Positions 11,111 to 22,420 of a stretch of DNA of 64,000 nucleotides are shown piece after piece. The stretch comes from Boesenbergia rotunda. Its lineage: Eukaryota; Streptophyta; Magnoliopsida; Zingiberales; Zingiberaceae. How positions within the stretch are numbered: the first letter of the stretch is position 1; every line of letters starts with the position of its first letter. The translations under genes were made by a program, and so were the position numbers. The stretch lies in assembly GCA_024364735.1 (NCBI GenBank), contig JAGFNQ010000885.1, forward strand, positions 62,001 through 126,000, written 5' to 3'. Below the pieces are notes generated by a model. The model ran no database searches, had not been told where the DNA came from, and saw only the letters and a program-made list of their open reading frames with translations.

Positions 11111-12307
11111 AAAAGGCAGCTCGGGTCACTCAACAGATAAGCTGAAAATTATGTGTTTCAATTTATTTCTTGTTCACTCTCAGAAAAGAGAGCATTTCCT
11201 CCAGCATCTAGTGTGTCGTCGCCCACCTCCCTCCCACGAGCTTTCTCACCGTCGGCGATTTCCCCTCCTTCACCTTCGATTGATGCAGGTAGTGGTGCCG
11301 AAAAACCTTGCGCAAGCCGACCATTGAGGGGGGCATCACGCACGGGCACGAGATACCACCAACTGGCCACGACTAAAACTGGTTCGGGTCTTTGAGGAGG
11401 GATCATGGGAGAAGGATCCTCAACCGGAGACCTTTGTTGGAGGCTGGTTCCTTCGTGCATGACCAACCAGGTAAGGTTTGATTGTTGAGGCTTGATTGTG
11501 GTTTAATTCGTTTATGGATTTTGTGTTCTCGAAATGGTTTCATCCCCTTCGAACTCGATGGATTCTTGCTATTCTGTGTTGTATTGAATTGTTGTGGATG
11601 GGTGGGTTGTGGGATTGAGATGAGTTCCCTTGTTGATCGATTCTTGTTTTCTATCCCTACCGTGAGCTTCAAGTTAGGATCTGATTTGGTCTTGCATGAT
11701 TTAATAGATGAAGTTGGATGCTTGTTTTGTTTTGATGTCTTCTTTGGGGTTCTTCTCCACTGCCGTAGTGGTGGGGATGGAAGAGTTGTGTGGTGTGATA
11801 TAACCTTGTCCTGATGAAACTGTGATCTGTATTTTGGTATGATACCTCGATGTAGGTGCTAGCTCAGAATTGTTTATGGGATTAGGTGTTAACTTACTAA
11901 TCTGATCAGTTGGGTTTGCTCTTTGAGCTATTGTGTTTTGACTCTAGGTCCCGTGAGCTACAAGTGATAGAATTGGTTTTGGCTAGGGAAGAAGGGTTGT
12001 GGTTTTGTTCTTTTTGCTGTTCATACTTGGAGTTTTTGCCACAATCTTGTGTGGAGTGTGTGTTGCAAATGAGAGTAACAATTGGGAAGAGGTTGATGTT
12101 AGTTTTGGCTGTGGATTGATCCATAAACCATACATGAGCATAGGAACCCTAACCCAATTGAGGTATAGATTGGTTAGAGTTAGATCTAATCATCTATCCC
12201 AATCGGTCCGATTGGGTTTCAGTCAATTGGGTAAATAAAGAGATTAAACCTACTGTCGATTGTTAGGTAATCCGGATACGATTTGGTATCTAGTCTAGTT
12301 AGTATCA
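11111..12307. other. Unassigned non-coding stretch
   Basis: GT-rich on the + strand with short open frames but no recognisable domain. It could be leader or intron sequence of an old element. A 19-bp near-palindrome (CCCAATCGG-T-CCGATTGGG) lies at 12198-12216. The right end abuts the LINE poly(A). Confidence 0.3.
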
Positions 12308-12773
12308 TTTTTTTTTGAAAAATGGGTAAATATATTAAATGCTTCAGGGGTTGTAATCCCCTTCTGCAATCACAAAATACAATCATAAGTCGGAGCTATC
12401 TACCTCGACATGTGAGGTAAACTCCATCAACATCCAACTACATCATGATGGCCCTCCATAGCAAGCAACACACATCATTCGCATCCCTCATTCCTCCCAA
12501 CCACATCCCTTTCCTACTACATTTGCAACTAATCAAATTGAATGCACACATCACACCCTTACCATGGACATGCAAGTCCAACACGTTGACCTTCCAACCC
12601 ATGGACATGCAAGTCCATCACCACATTTCTCCTAGCCAATCACGTTGGCATGCAATCCCATCTCACACATGCTCTCTAATGCATAAGCTAATCAAATCAC
12701 AAAGTAAACAGAATGAAAATATTGAAGAAACGAAAACCAACGGACAACCATGATTTGTCCGTGTTTCCCCATC

Positions 12774-15137
12774 TCATAGCATATCCTCCCCTTTATGAAC
12801 GTGAATTTGAATCTTACGCATCATTTTGTCAATATCCGGGACTATGCCTTCAAAGCGACTTCGATTGCGGGCTTCCCAAATAACATATATCATACAGGAG
12901 ACGTCGAGGTGCCGAGCCTTCATCTTCCTATTGCTGCTCCTATAGTGCCTTCCGAGCATTTGGAAGAGCTCCTCTGGTGTCTTTATCTCGTGGGTAATCT
13001 CTAACCATCGCCTCACTTTTCCCCACAATATTTTTGTGATAGGGCACTCAAAGTACAAGTGAGGATTTTACTCATCATAGCGTCGGCAAAGTGAACAAGT
13101 CTTGATAGGCTCATATGGCATCCTATCCGTCGTCCGTAGCTTCCCATGCGCAAGCAACCAAACAATGAAGCGATGTTTGGGCATAATCTCCGGCCTCCAT
13201 ACTACCGAACTCCAATTCACCGTAGGTTTTCGAGGCTTGAAGAATTCATAAGCATTCACCACCCCTTTCTTCTCCGAAGCAAACCACTCAATTAACATCA
13301 TGTTCGCTGCTCCTTGGCCTTGCGAGCTCAATAAGATCTTGTTTCGGATGCCTAAGAGCCTTTTGATGAGCGGAGAATCCGTAGCTCTAGCCTCCCAACT
13401 CCAAAAATATGCATTCTTTATATAGTGATGATGTACCCATCTCACCCATAATGAGTCCACTTTGCTTTGTATATCCCACAATACATTGCTTAGTAGAGCA
13501 TCATTCCACACTTGAAGGTCCCGAAGTCCATATCCACCATCTTGCTTAGGAAGGCAGATAGTATCCCATGAGATCGGGGGGTGCTTGGAAGACCACACAA
13601 AAGATCGACACATAGCTTTAATCTTGTCAATCACGACACTAGGAATTGGGAGCATACAAAGCCAATAGCATACGACCCTTGAAGAATAGATCTAACCAAT
13701 TCCAATCGGCCAGCGTAGGATAATGTGTGCTTCGACCACGCCTTTATCTTGGTTGCAATGGTATCAAGTAAAGGTCCATAATTTGCTACCCGTAGCCTCT
13801 CCGCCGCAAGTGGAATACCAAAATAACGAAATGGAAAAGATCCCTCTTGGAACCCGATAACTTGGAGCAATCGGTCCTTCGTTTCACTATTAACACCGGC
13901 CATGTGCATATGTGACTTCATCGGATTGGCCTTCAAGCCCACCACCTTCCCGAACTCTTCCAAGCAACCCGCTAATACCCTAATTGCAGATTCATCCGCC
14001 CGAGAAAATAACAATAAATCATCCGCATACGCAAGATGTGTAATGCCGATTTCCTTACACATAGGATGGAAGTGGAAGGAAGGTAAGGATGAAGCTTCAT
14101 GCAGCCGTCGAGAAAGAACTTCAATGCATAAGCCAAAGAGCATAGGCGATAGGGGATCTCCTTGCCTTAGGCCACGCCGACCACTGAAAAACCCATGAAG
14201 GCCACCATTAAGAGAGATAGAGTAGGATACCGTGGTTACACATTCTTTAATCCATCCTCGGTATTGTTGGGGAAAACCAAAACCAACAAGAGCCGACATG
14301 AGAAAATCCCAATCTACGGTGTCAAATGCTTTCTTCAAATCTACCTTAAGCATACACCTCGGCGATATCCTTTTGCGTGCATACTTCCAGAGTAATTCTT
14401 GTGTTAAAGTTATGTTATCCCCAATAGAGCGCCCTTGCACGAAAGCCGCCTGTGCCGGATCAAGTAAGAATCCCAAAACTGTTGCTAGTCGACCGGCCAA
14501 CACCTTGGATATTACTTTGTAGAAGATGTTGCAACAAGATATAGGTCTGTAATCTGTAACTCCTGGGGCATGATCCGCCTTTGGCACTAGAGAAATCACA
14601 GAGTGGTTCCATAGTTTGAGCAGCCCACCATTCTGAAAAAATTCCTGTGCGGCACCAATGAAATCTGGCCTTATGATGTCCCATGCAGATGTGAAGAACT
14701 TTGCCCCATATCCATCCGGTCCTGGTGCCTTATCACTTCCAATACTATCGAGAGCCGCTTTTATCTCCTCCACTCCCACTGGTCTACACAGTTCTTTCCC
14801 TTGGGTATGTGAGAGTCGTCTTCCAGGGATGCCCCCACTAAAAGGTTCTCCTTGTTCCTTTTTCCCAAGTAGTGAGTGAAAGAAATCCACGAACTCCTTT
14901 GCCACCTCCTCTAGACTCTCGGTTTGGTCCCCATTTCGTTTGGTGAGTGTAATTATGGCATTCCTTTTGTTGTTGCGCTTCACCACATCATGAAACAATT
15001 TTGTACACTTATCTGCACTTCTTAGGTAAACATTCTTTGCCCTTTGTTGATAAAATTGCTTTTCTGCCTCCGCAAGAAGTGTAGTACGTTTTCGTAGGTG
15101 CTCATAGTCCATTGGAATGTTCCCTCCATCTAAAATA
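12774..15137 (-). pseudogene. LINE ORF2, 3' part: reverse transcriptase and C-terminal zinc-binding region
   Basis: Reverse transcriptase of the L1 clade. It shows 'DKAPGPDGYGAKFF', 'LVPKADHAPGVTDYRPIS', 'KVDLKKAFDTVDWDF', 'GLRQGDPLSPMLF' and the catalytic 'AYADDLLLF'. The frame from 15137 breaks near 13650 by a one-base indel, continues at 13655-13068 ('WDTICLPKQDGGYGLRDLQ', 'PKHRFIVWL'), stops at 13068 within the 'CSLCRRYDE' zf-RVT region and continues in a further open segment 13058-12774. Two breaks plus the LTR insertion make it inactive. The DD of the active site is intact. Confidence 0.9.
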
Positions 15138-15649
15138 TGTAGGACCGGTGCCGTCGATAGAGGGGGGGGTAAATATCGACCGTGAAAAACCTTTCGGAAT
15201 TCTTCGTAAAACTTTCGTTCTGGACTTAGAATATTAGTAGCACAGCGGAAAATAATTTAGAACGAAAAAACAAAGCAAGACAGTGACACAGCGGATTTTT
15301 ACTTGGTTCCCGACCCCCCAGGGTCAGTACATCCAAGGCCTATGCACGGGAACGCCCGTCCACTATTGGTCTCCTTCCCGGACTTTTCGGAGGCGGAGAA
15401 ACCCGACTTACAGTGCAAGTTTACAATCAAAAGATATGGAAAACTGATTGCAGTGTAATTAAAGCAAACCGAATAGAACAAGTTTGAAGCTTGACCGATC
15501 TGAACCTCCGAAGTGCCGCACACTTCCTCCTGGAGCCTCCCGGTCGTAGAGCCTCGTTTCTAGCGCGTTGCCGTCGGTCAGAATGCTTGGAATGGTTCTT
15601 GGAAGTCGTTTCTAAAGCAGAGGGGTCGAAGCCCCTTATATAGGCCTCC

Positions 15650-15985
15650 TGGGGGCGCCCCGGACGCTGGGGGCGCCTCGGACGCTGGGGGCGCCCCGGA
15701 AGACTCAGTCAAACTTTATCCCTGTGCCTACCTCGCCGCAGCTGATAACAGCTTTGACCAGGGCGCCCCGGATGTTCTGGGCGCCCTTGTGATGTCTTAT
15801 CCTGTGTTCCGACCTCGAAACAGCAAAACAGCTTCGAACCCGGGCGCCCCGGATGCTCCGGGCGCCCCGCCTGACACCTGTTCTGCCTGCTTCACGTTTA
15901 CTGCATTTTTAGTACTGTCTGGGGGCGCCCCTACTGTTGGGGGCGCCCTGGCTGCATGGGGGCGCCCCCCAATGATGGGGGCGCC
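15650..15985. repeat. GGGGGCGCCCC palindrome cluster in the 3' LTR
   Basis: About ten occurrences of GGGCGCCC or close variants, several in the frame CTGGGGGCGCCCCGGA. The matching cluster in the other LTR is at about 21305-21625. It is very GC-rich compared with the flanking LINE. Confidence 0.85.
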
Positions 15986-16343
15986 CTGCTTAGGGCCTCC
16001 AACAGCTTTTTGCCTGGTTTAACTGCTTTGTCTCCGGTTCTTGATACCTGCAAGATACACAAACACAAAGCATGGATACATATAATGTTAGCCTTAGGGA
16101 CTTGGTTCGGACTTCGGATTTGCACGAAACCCTAGGCCGAACCGGCATGAGTTCCTATCCCCGTGAACTCGCCCTTCACCTACTCCTTTCAGGAGACGGT
16201 TGCCACCCAGCCCTTCGGGTGGACTTTTGCTTAGCTTCCGATACTTCCGGACCTCGAGACGCCCAAACCATGACCCGTCTCTACTCCTGTCCTTAGTCAT
16301 CGCTCAGCTAAGTTGCTCAGTCCCTTGGACCATGACTTCATTC

Positions 16344-16603
16344 CCTAGCAGTCCTTCGCCAGGTACCTAGCAGTCCTTCGCCAGGTCTTCATTCCCTAGC
16401 AGTCCTTCGCTAGGTGCCTAGCAGCCCTTCGCTAGGTCTTTTATGCCTAGTAGTCCTTCACTAGGTGCCTAGCAGCCCTTCGCTAGGTCTTAGGGTTACA
16501 ATACCTAGCAGCCCTTCGCTAGGTGCCTAACAGCCCTTCGTTAGGTCTTAGAGTTTCAATACCTAGCAATCCTTCGCTAGGTGCCTAACAGCCCTTCGCT
16601 AGG
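16344..16603 (-). repeat. Array of ten 20-nt hairpin units in the 3' LTR
   Basis: Units of the form CCTAGCAGCCCTTCGCTAGG, separated by GTGC/GTAC or longer spacers. Each unit is an inverted repeat with a 6-bp stem and 8-nt loop. Sequence variants often change both stem sides together (CCTAAC with GTTAGG, CCTAGT with ACTAGG). Confidence 0.93.
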
Positions 16604-16759
16604 TCTTTAGGGTTCCGATGCCTAGATTAACTAGGACTTTTCTTCAGCTAAGGTTACTTCTCTTTTGCTCCCCTTTGTTCAATATATCACTGACTTAAGT
16701 GAATTGTCAAACATTAAAACACTTAAAGAGGAACATCATTGATGCAACTTGCACCAACA

Positions 16760-16775
16760 ATCTCCCTCTTTTTGA
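16760..16775 (-). promoter_or_regulatory. Polypurine tract
   Basis: On the minus strand AAAAAGAGGGAGAT directly precedes the TGTTGG of the 3' LTR, the expected place for the plus-strand primer. Confidence 0.8.
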
Positions 16776-18989
16776 TGTTTGACAATAACTTAAGTTAGAT
16801 TGGTTCAAAGGGGCTAACTTACTGTCCTTGGGAAAAAATGATATGAGTTTTGAAACTACATTTTTTTATTTTTGGGAGAAAATTTTCCTAACTTCTAACT
16901 TAAGCACACCTCTCCCCCTTTGTCATACATAAAAAAAATCAAAAAATACTTGCACCAACAATGAACACCTTTGGTTCTTTTTGAAGAGGCTAATAAATTT
17001 TTGAAAGCGTAGCATAAAACTAATACTTAAGTATTTTGAATTCAGAAAAGACAAATTTTTGAGAAAATACCGAATTTTTGAAGGTCCAAATATTTTGAAA
17101 AATGATCTTTTGAAGGTTTTGAGAGAATAGATTGAGCGGTTTTGAAAGATATTTTGAAAAATATAAGTTTTTCTGAAAAATATTATACATATTTTACAAG
17201 TACTAACTATTTTTGAAAAAGATGAGACTTTGAAAAATATAAGTAATTTTTGCAAGGAATTATGTATTTTGAAAGTATACTATTTTACTTGACTTGGTTT
17301 CTTTTCCAGTCTGACACAATCCTAAGAAATCTTGTTGACTACAAGGATATTTTCCTAAGTATCCTGGAGAATTTTCCAACTCAAGCTAAACATTATTTCA
17401 AATTTTTGAAAATAATAGTATTATTTTTGTTTTGGGAAAATTAATAGTATTTTGAAAGAATACTTACGTTTTCAACAAGATTTGAAAATACCGCGCATGA
17501 AAACATTTGAAATATTCAATAAGTCTTTTAATTTGACCTCCCCCTAAACTTGACCCAGTCCTGGGAAGCTTGTTGACCACAAGTACTCTTCCTCTGAGTC
17601 TTAAGGGTTGATTCAAATTAAAGAAATTATCTAATAATTTCAAAACAATTAATTAAACAAAATTGTTTCAGAAGTTTGATTTATACTCCCCCTAAAGTTG
17701 ACACATCCTAGAAGTCCTTGTAGATTATGAAGTGGACCTTCCTCTGTGTCTTTAGGGTTTATCAAAATCAAACAAGACAGATAAGTTTTACAACATAAAC
17801 CTTTTTCGAAAAACACAAGTGATAACGATTTAAAGCTCAGTTTTCGAAAAGTATTTTCAAATAATAGTAATTTTTACAGTGTAGTTTTTGAAAGCAAAAA
17901 AAAATGAAAATCACTCCCCCTGTATACTATCCCGTTTGACTCTATCTAAGTGCCTTAAGAAACTTTAGTGTTGTCCTAAGAGGCTTGTGTCTAATTGCGT
18001 GAGTCAAACAATTTTTGAAAAGATATAATTTTTGAAAAACGTATAATATGTATATTCAATCAGACAAGCATGAATTCCATAAAAATATTATTATGTTGAA
18101 ACACTATTTGAAAAATATATTTTTAGAAAAATATTCTAATGATTTTGAAAAACAATTTTGAAAAATATTTTTCAATTTATTAGTCCTTAACATCTCACCC
18201 ATTTTAGATGTATCAATACAACAAGCATGATTGCCTTATAAGTGTATTATGAGATGCTTGAATCATTTTTCTTTAATTTATTTTTAATTCTAAGATTTAA
18301 TTGAAGCTTGTGTTAGATTTGAATTTGACAAGAAGTAACTTGAATTTGAATTTCAAAAATTGGCTTCCAGGTCTTGGCGAGGCACTAGGCCTTCTTTGGC
18401 CGTAGCCTTATTGGATCATCAACCCTTTCCTTGACAAATCCTTTTAATGAAATTTCATTTTCAAAATTACTTATTGATAAATTCTGGTCTAACTAGTTTG
18501 GATCTTGGATCGGTAGCTTCAGCTAGTTTCACCAGTCTAAAGAGACCAAGTATACTTGACCTTATTAGAATTGGCTTCCCTAACGTACTATCATCTCACC
18601 GCCACCCAATACTAGGTTGATCAAGATTCAATTATTCTTTTTCCTATAGCCGTTCTAATATATGCATAAAATTTAAACATGAATGACATGTCATATAAAA
18701 AGAAGTAGCAGATGCATGACATGACAATTATGTATGAGTCAAACAAGTCCAAAACATTTTATTTAAGTTTCTAAAAATGTATCAAATTCCCGATTTGATA
18801 TATGTCGTGTGAACCCGCGAATATGCCAACCCACTTTGACATATTTGATGTTATTAATTTTAATTGTTACAGTTTGCGTAAAATTTTATTTTAGTTTGAG
18901 TTTAAGTTATTTAAGATTTGAAGTTTGAATTAACTTGAAAATTAATTAACTAAGATTGAATTCATTTGAATCAATTAAAGTTGAATTTA
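16776..18989 (-). other. Non-coding 3' internal region of the LTR element
   Basis: No protein. Several diverged segments of about 150-200 bases each contain CTCCCCCT...TTGAC...CCTAAG words (near 17295, 17535, 17690, 17915), suggesting an old tandem repeat. Poly-purine/A-rich spacers of the form TTTTGAAAAAT lie between them. Confidence 0.55.
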
Positions 18990-19616
18990 TTTGAAGTAGA
19001 TTGAATTGATTAGCTTTATTTGAATCAAATTGATTTAATTGACTTAATTAAAATTTTAATTGAATTGAATTTGATTTAAATTTAATTTAATTTGAATTTA
19101 ATTTAATTTAATTTAATTTAATTTGAATCTAATTTAATTTAAATTTAAATTAATTTAATTTGAAATTAAATTAATTTAATTTGAATTTAAATTAATTTAA
19201 TTTGAATTTAATTTAATTTAATTTAAATTTAATTTAATTTAATTTAATTTAATTTAATTTAATTTAATTTAATTTAATTTAATTTAATTTGAATTTAATT
19301 TAATTTGATTTGAATTTAATTTAATTTGAATTTAATTTAATTTAATTTGAATTTAATTTAATTTGAAATTGATTTAATTTGAAATTAATTTAATTTAATT
19401 TAATTTAATTTAATTTAATTTAATTTGAATTAAATTTAATTTGAATTTAATTTAATTTAATTTAAATTTAATTTAGATTTAATTAAGATTTAATTCGAAT
19501 TTAATTAGGATTAAATTAAGATTTAATTCGAATTTAATTAGGATTTAATTAAGATTTAATTCGAATTTAATTAAGATTTAATTCGAATTTAATTAGGATT
19601 TAATTAAGATTATAAT
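18990..19616. repeat. AATTT-type low-complexity tract
   Basis: Runs of TTTAA/TTTGAA pentamers and hexamers over about 600 bases inside the LTR element, with almost no G or C. It ends in several TTAATTCGAATTTAATTAGGA units (about 19490-19610). Confidence 0.92.
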
Positions 19617-20670
19617 GATTAATTAATAATTGTGGGTTTAAATTTATCATTTTCATTATTTCAAAAATTTCTTCTTCATTTTTATCTTTCTTTTCAAGTT
19701 TTTCTAATAATTTTGATTTATTTGAATTTTTGTAATCTTTATTAACTATGGCTTTTATCTTAGATAGTTCTATATCCTCCTCAAGATTAGGTCTTTCAAT
19801 ATCCTTACAGTAGGAGGAGTAATTTGGGCCACTAATTAAGGTTTTGTAATAATCTTCAATATTATCTATAATTAAATTATTATCTAGGAGAAAATTATCC
19901 TCAGATATATTTTCAACATTAATCTCTAGATTATCTTTAATATTTTCAAAATTAATTTCTAAATTATCTTTAAGATATTCAAATTTGAATTTGGATTTAT
20001 CCTTAGGATTTTCAAATTTAGATTCCGAATTATCCTTAGGATTTTCAAATTTGGATTCCGAATTATCCTTAGGATTAATTTTGTCTGAATTAAAATTATC
20101 AGAACTAATTTTATCAGAAAAATTATCAGAATTAATTTTATCAGATAAATTATCAGAATTAATTTTATCAGATAAATTATCAGAATTAATTTTATCAGAT
20201 AAATTATCAGAATTAATTTTATCAGATAAATTATCAGAATTAATTTTATCAGATAAATTATCAGAGTTAATTTTATCAGATAAATTATCAGAATTAATTT
20301 TATTAATTTCTGAATTAATATTCTGAATTAAACAATTAATTTCTAATATTTCGGTCATATTCACGTTTTATAATTTAACATGCAAAAAGTTAATTTTACT
20401 ATGCAGTAAATCTACTTTATCAGAAAAATTAACTACTTTATCACACGGCAGTGCAGGAACTTGTAAAATTTTTGGAACATAAATCTTGTGTACCTTCGCC
20501 GGACACTTGTTTTTGTAATGTCCGTATTTCTTGCATTTGAAACATTGTACGTGACTTTTGTCCCTCCGGTTTCCTGGCGCTGGTGCCTCCTTCGCCACCG
20601 GTGATGTAGACCGAATCTTACGAGTAGGGCACTAATTTTTATAGTGCTCTCTCTCCCTGCACGTGAAACA
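19600..20670 (-). pseudogene. gag remnant: two zinc knuckles and an Asn/Asp/Ser-rich repeat domain
   Basis: In one minus-strand frame, a first knuckle at about 20670 reads 'CFTCREREHYKN', then a stop codon, then C. A second, intact knuckle follows at about 20544 ('CFKCKKYGHYKNKC'). A TAA at 20368-20370 separates this from a 255-codon open segment (20364-19600) rich in the nine-residue unit KINSDNLSD and then K/E/N/D-rich. The gag part before the knuckles is missing: the primer site lies only about 120 bases upstream of the first one. It resembles the C-terminal part of a copia gag and cannot give a full gag protein. Confidence 0.78.
20089..20310 (-). repeat. 27-bp coding minisatellite (KINSDNLSD)
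   Basis: About seven to eight near-identical 27-base units. Because the period is a multiple of three, both strands stay open across the array. Confidence 0.92.
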
Positions 20671-20790
20671 GATAATATGGAATTTACAAATGGACATTTT
20701 AAATAAAATACACCTGATTCACCCCTGGGCTCCCCCTCAACTCCTGGCGTATTTGCTCCGTCGACGGTTAGTCCGGTGAAGAGCGGCTCG

Positions 20791-20802
20791 GCTTTGATAC
20801 CA
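20791..20802 (-). promoter_or_regulatory. Primer-binding site (tRNA-iMet type)
   Basis: On the minus strand, TGGTATCAAAGC follows the 5' LTR end after two bases. The usual plant copia site complementary to initiator methionine tRNA is TGGTATCAGAGC, so there is one mismatch. Confidence 0.88.
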
Positions 20803-20804
20803 AT

Positions 20805-22420
20805 TGTAGGACCGGTGCCGTCAATAGAGGGGGGTGATGAAAAACCTTTCGGAATTCTTCGTAAAACTTTCATTCTTGACTTAGAATATTAGTAGCGCAG
20901 CGGAAAATAATTTAGAACGAAAAAACAAAGCAAGACAGTGACACAACGGATTTTTACTTGGTTCCCGACCCCCCAGGGTCAGTACATCCAAGGCCTATGC
21001 ACGGGAACGTCCGTCCACTATTGGTCTCCTTCCCGGACTTTCCGGAGGTGGAGAAACCCGACTTGCAGTGCAAGTTTACAATCAAAAGATATGGAAAACT
21101 GATTGCAGTGTAATTAAAGGAAACCGAATAGAACAAGTTTGAAGCTTGACCGATCTGGACCTCCGAAGTGCTGCGCACTTCCTCCTGGAGCCTCCCGGTC
21201 GTAGAGCCTCATTTCTAGCGCGCTGCCGTCGGTCAGAATGCTTGGAATGGTTCTTGGAAGTCATTTCTGAAGTAGAGGGGTCGAAGCCCCTTATATAGGC
21301 CTCCTGGGGGCGCCCCAGACGTTGGGGGCGCCCCGGAAGACTCGGTCAAACTTTATCCATGCGCCTACCTCGCCGCAGCTGATAACAGCTTTGACCAGGG
21401 CACCCCGGATGTTCCGGGCGCCCTTGTGAAGTCTTATCCTGTGTTCCGACCTCGAAACAGCAAAACAGCTTCGAACCCGGGCGCCCCGGACCCTCCGGGC
21501 GCCCCGCCTGACACCTGTTCTGCCTGCTTCACGTTTACTGCATTTTTAGTACTGTCTGGGGGCGCCCCCACTGTTGGGGTGCCCTGGCTGCATGGGGGCG
21601 CCCCCAATGATGGGGGCGCCCTGCTTAGGGCCTCCAACAGCTTTTTGCCTTGTTTAACTGCTTTGTCTCCGGATCTTGATACCTGCAAGATACACAAACA
21701 CAAAGCATGGATACATATAATGTTAGCCTTAGGGACTTGGTTCGGACTTCGGATTTGCACGAAACCCTAGGTCGAACCGGCACGAGTTCCTATCCCCGAG
21801 ATCTCGCCCTTCACCTACTCCTTTCAGGAGACGGTTGCCACCCAGCCCTTCGGGTGGACTTTTGCTTAGCTTCCGATACTTCCGGACCTCGAGACGCCCA
21901 AACCCTGACCCGTCTCTACTCCTGTCCTTAGTTATCGCTCAGCTAAGTTGCTCAGTCCCTTGGACCAAGACTTCATTCCCTAGCAGTCCTTCGCCAGGTG
22001 CCTAGCAGTCCTTCGGCAGGTCTTCATTCCCTAGCAGTCCTTCGCTAGGTGCCTAGCAGCCCTTCGCTAGGTGCCTAGTAGCCCTTCGCTAGGTCTTCTA
22101 TGCCTAGTAGTCCTTCACTAGGTGCCTAGCAGCCCTTCGCTAGGTCTTAGGGTTACGATACCTAGCAACCCTTCGCTAGGTGCCTAACAGCCCTTCGTTA
22201 GGTCTTAGAGTTTCAATACCTAGCAGTCCTTCGCTAGGTGCCTAGCAGCCCTTCGCTAGGTCTTTAGGGTTCCGATGCCTAGATTAACTAGGACTTTTCT
22301 TCAGCTAAGGTTACTTCTCTTTTGTTCCTCTTTGTCTGTTCAATATATCACTGACTTAAGTGAATTGTCAAACATTAAAACACTTAAAGAGGAACATCAT
22401 TGATGCAACTTGCACCAACA
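20805..22420 (-). repeat. 5' LTR (1616 bp) of the non-autonomous element
   Basis: Nearly the same sequence as 15138-16759, with TG...CA ends. Reading on the minus strand from 22420, it holds an array of 11 short hairpin units (21979-22260), a region of GGGCGCCC palindromes (about 21305-21625), and the terminal CCGGTCCTACA. It has one GC-rich unit fewer and one hairpin unit more than the 3' LTR. Confidence 0.93.
21979..22260 (-). repeat. Array of eleven 20-nt hairpin units in the 5' LTR
   Basis: Same units as the array in the 3' LTR, with one more copy and the same paired stem variants. One unit (CCTAGC...GGCAGG) has a broken stem. Confidence 0.93.

Larger units (their letters stand above)
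15138..16759 (-). repeat. 3' LTR (1622 bp) of the non-autonomous element
   Basis: Partner of 20805-22420. It holds ten hairpin units (16344-16603) and GC-rich palindromic repeats (about 15650-15985). Small indels separate the two LTRs, such as an extra stretch at about 15165-15185 and an extra GGGGGCGCCTCGGACGCT unit. Confidence 0.93.
15138..22420 (-). mobile_element. Non-autonomous LTR retrotransposon (copia/SIRE-like), 7.28 kb
   Basis: A complete insertion on the minus strand. LTRs at 20805-22420 (5') and 15138-16759 (3') begin TGTTGGTGCAAG and end CCGGTCCTACA. The target duplication AAATA lies at 15133-15137 and 22421-22425. Next to the 5' LTR is a primer-binding site of the initiator-Met tRNA type, and before the 3' LTR a purine tract. 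The 4.0-kb internal part has only a damaged gag remnant with zinc knuckles, a repeat-rich reading frame and AT-rich DNA. I found no protease, integrase, reverse transcriptase or RNase H, so any mobility would need proteins from a relative. LTR length, primer site and AT-rich 3' internal segment recall SIRE/Maximus copia elements; this lineage call is inference. The two LTRs are very similar, so the insertion is young compared with the LINE. Confidence 0.92.

Noticed and set aside
11482..11814. 110-codon open frame with Leu/Cys/Phe-rich product
   Set aside because: GT-rich DNA gives such frames by chance. No domain, no splice logic.
15789..16300. Pro/Gly/Ala-rich open frames in both copies of the GC-rich LTR segment
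   Set aside because: They come from GGGCGCCC repeats within LTRs, and similar frames appear on both strands. Not genes.
16344..16603. CRISPR-like array (short palindromic repeats with spacers)
   Set aside because: Spacers are short (about 2-20 bases) and repetitive, the host is a plant LTR and there are no cas genes. It is a hairpin minisatellite.
19985..20326. 113-codon + strand frame of LSELILSDK repeats
   Set aside because: It is the shadow of the 27-bp minisatellite, which is open on both strands because its period is a multiple of three.
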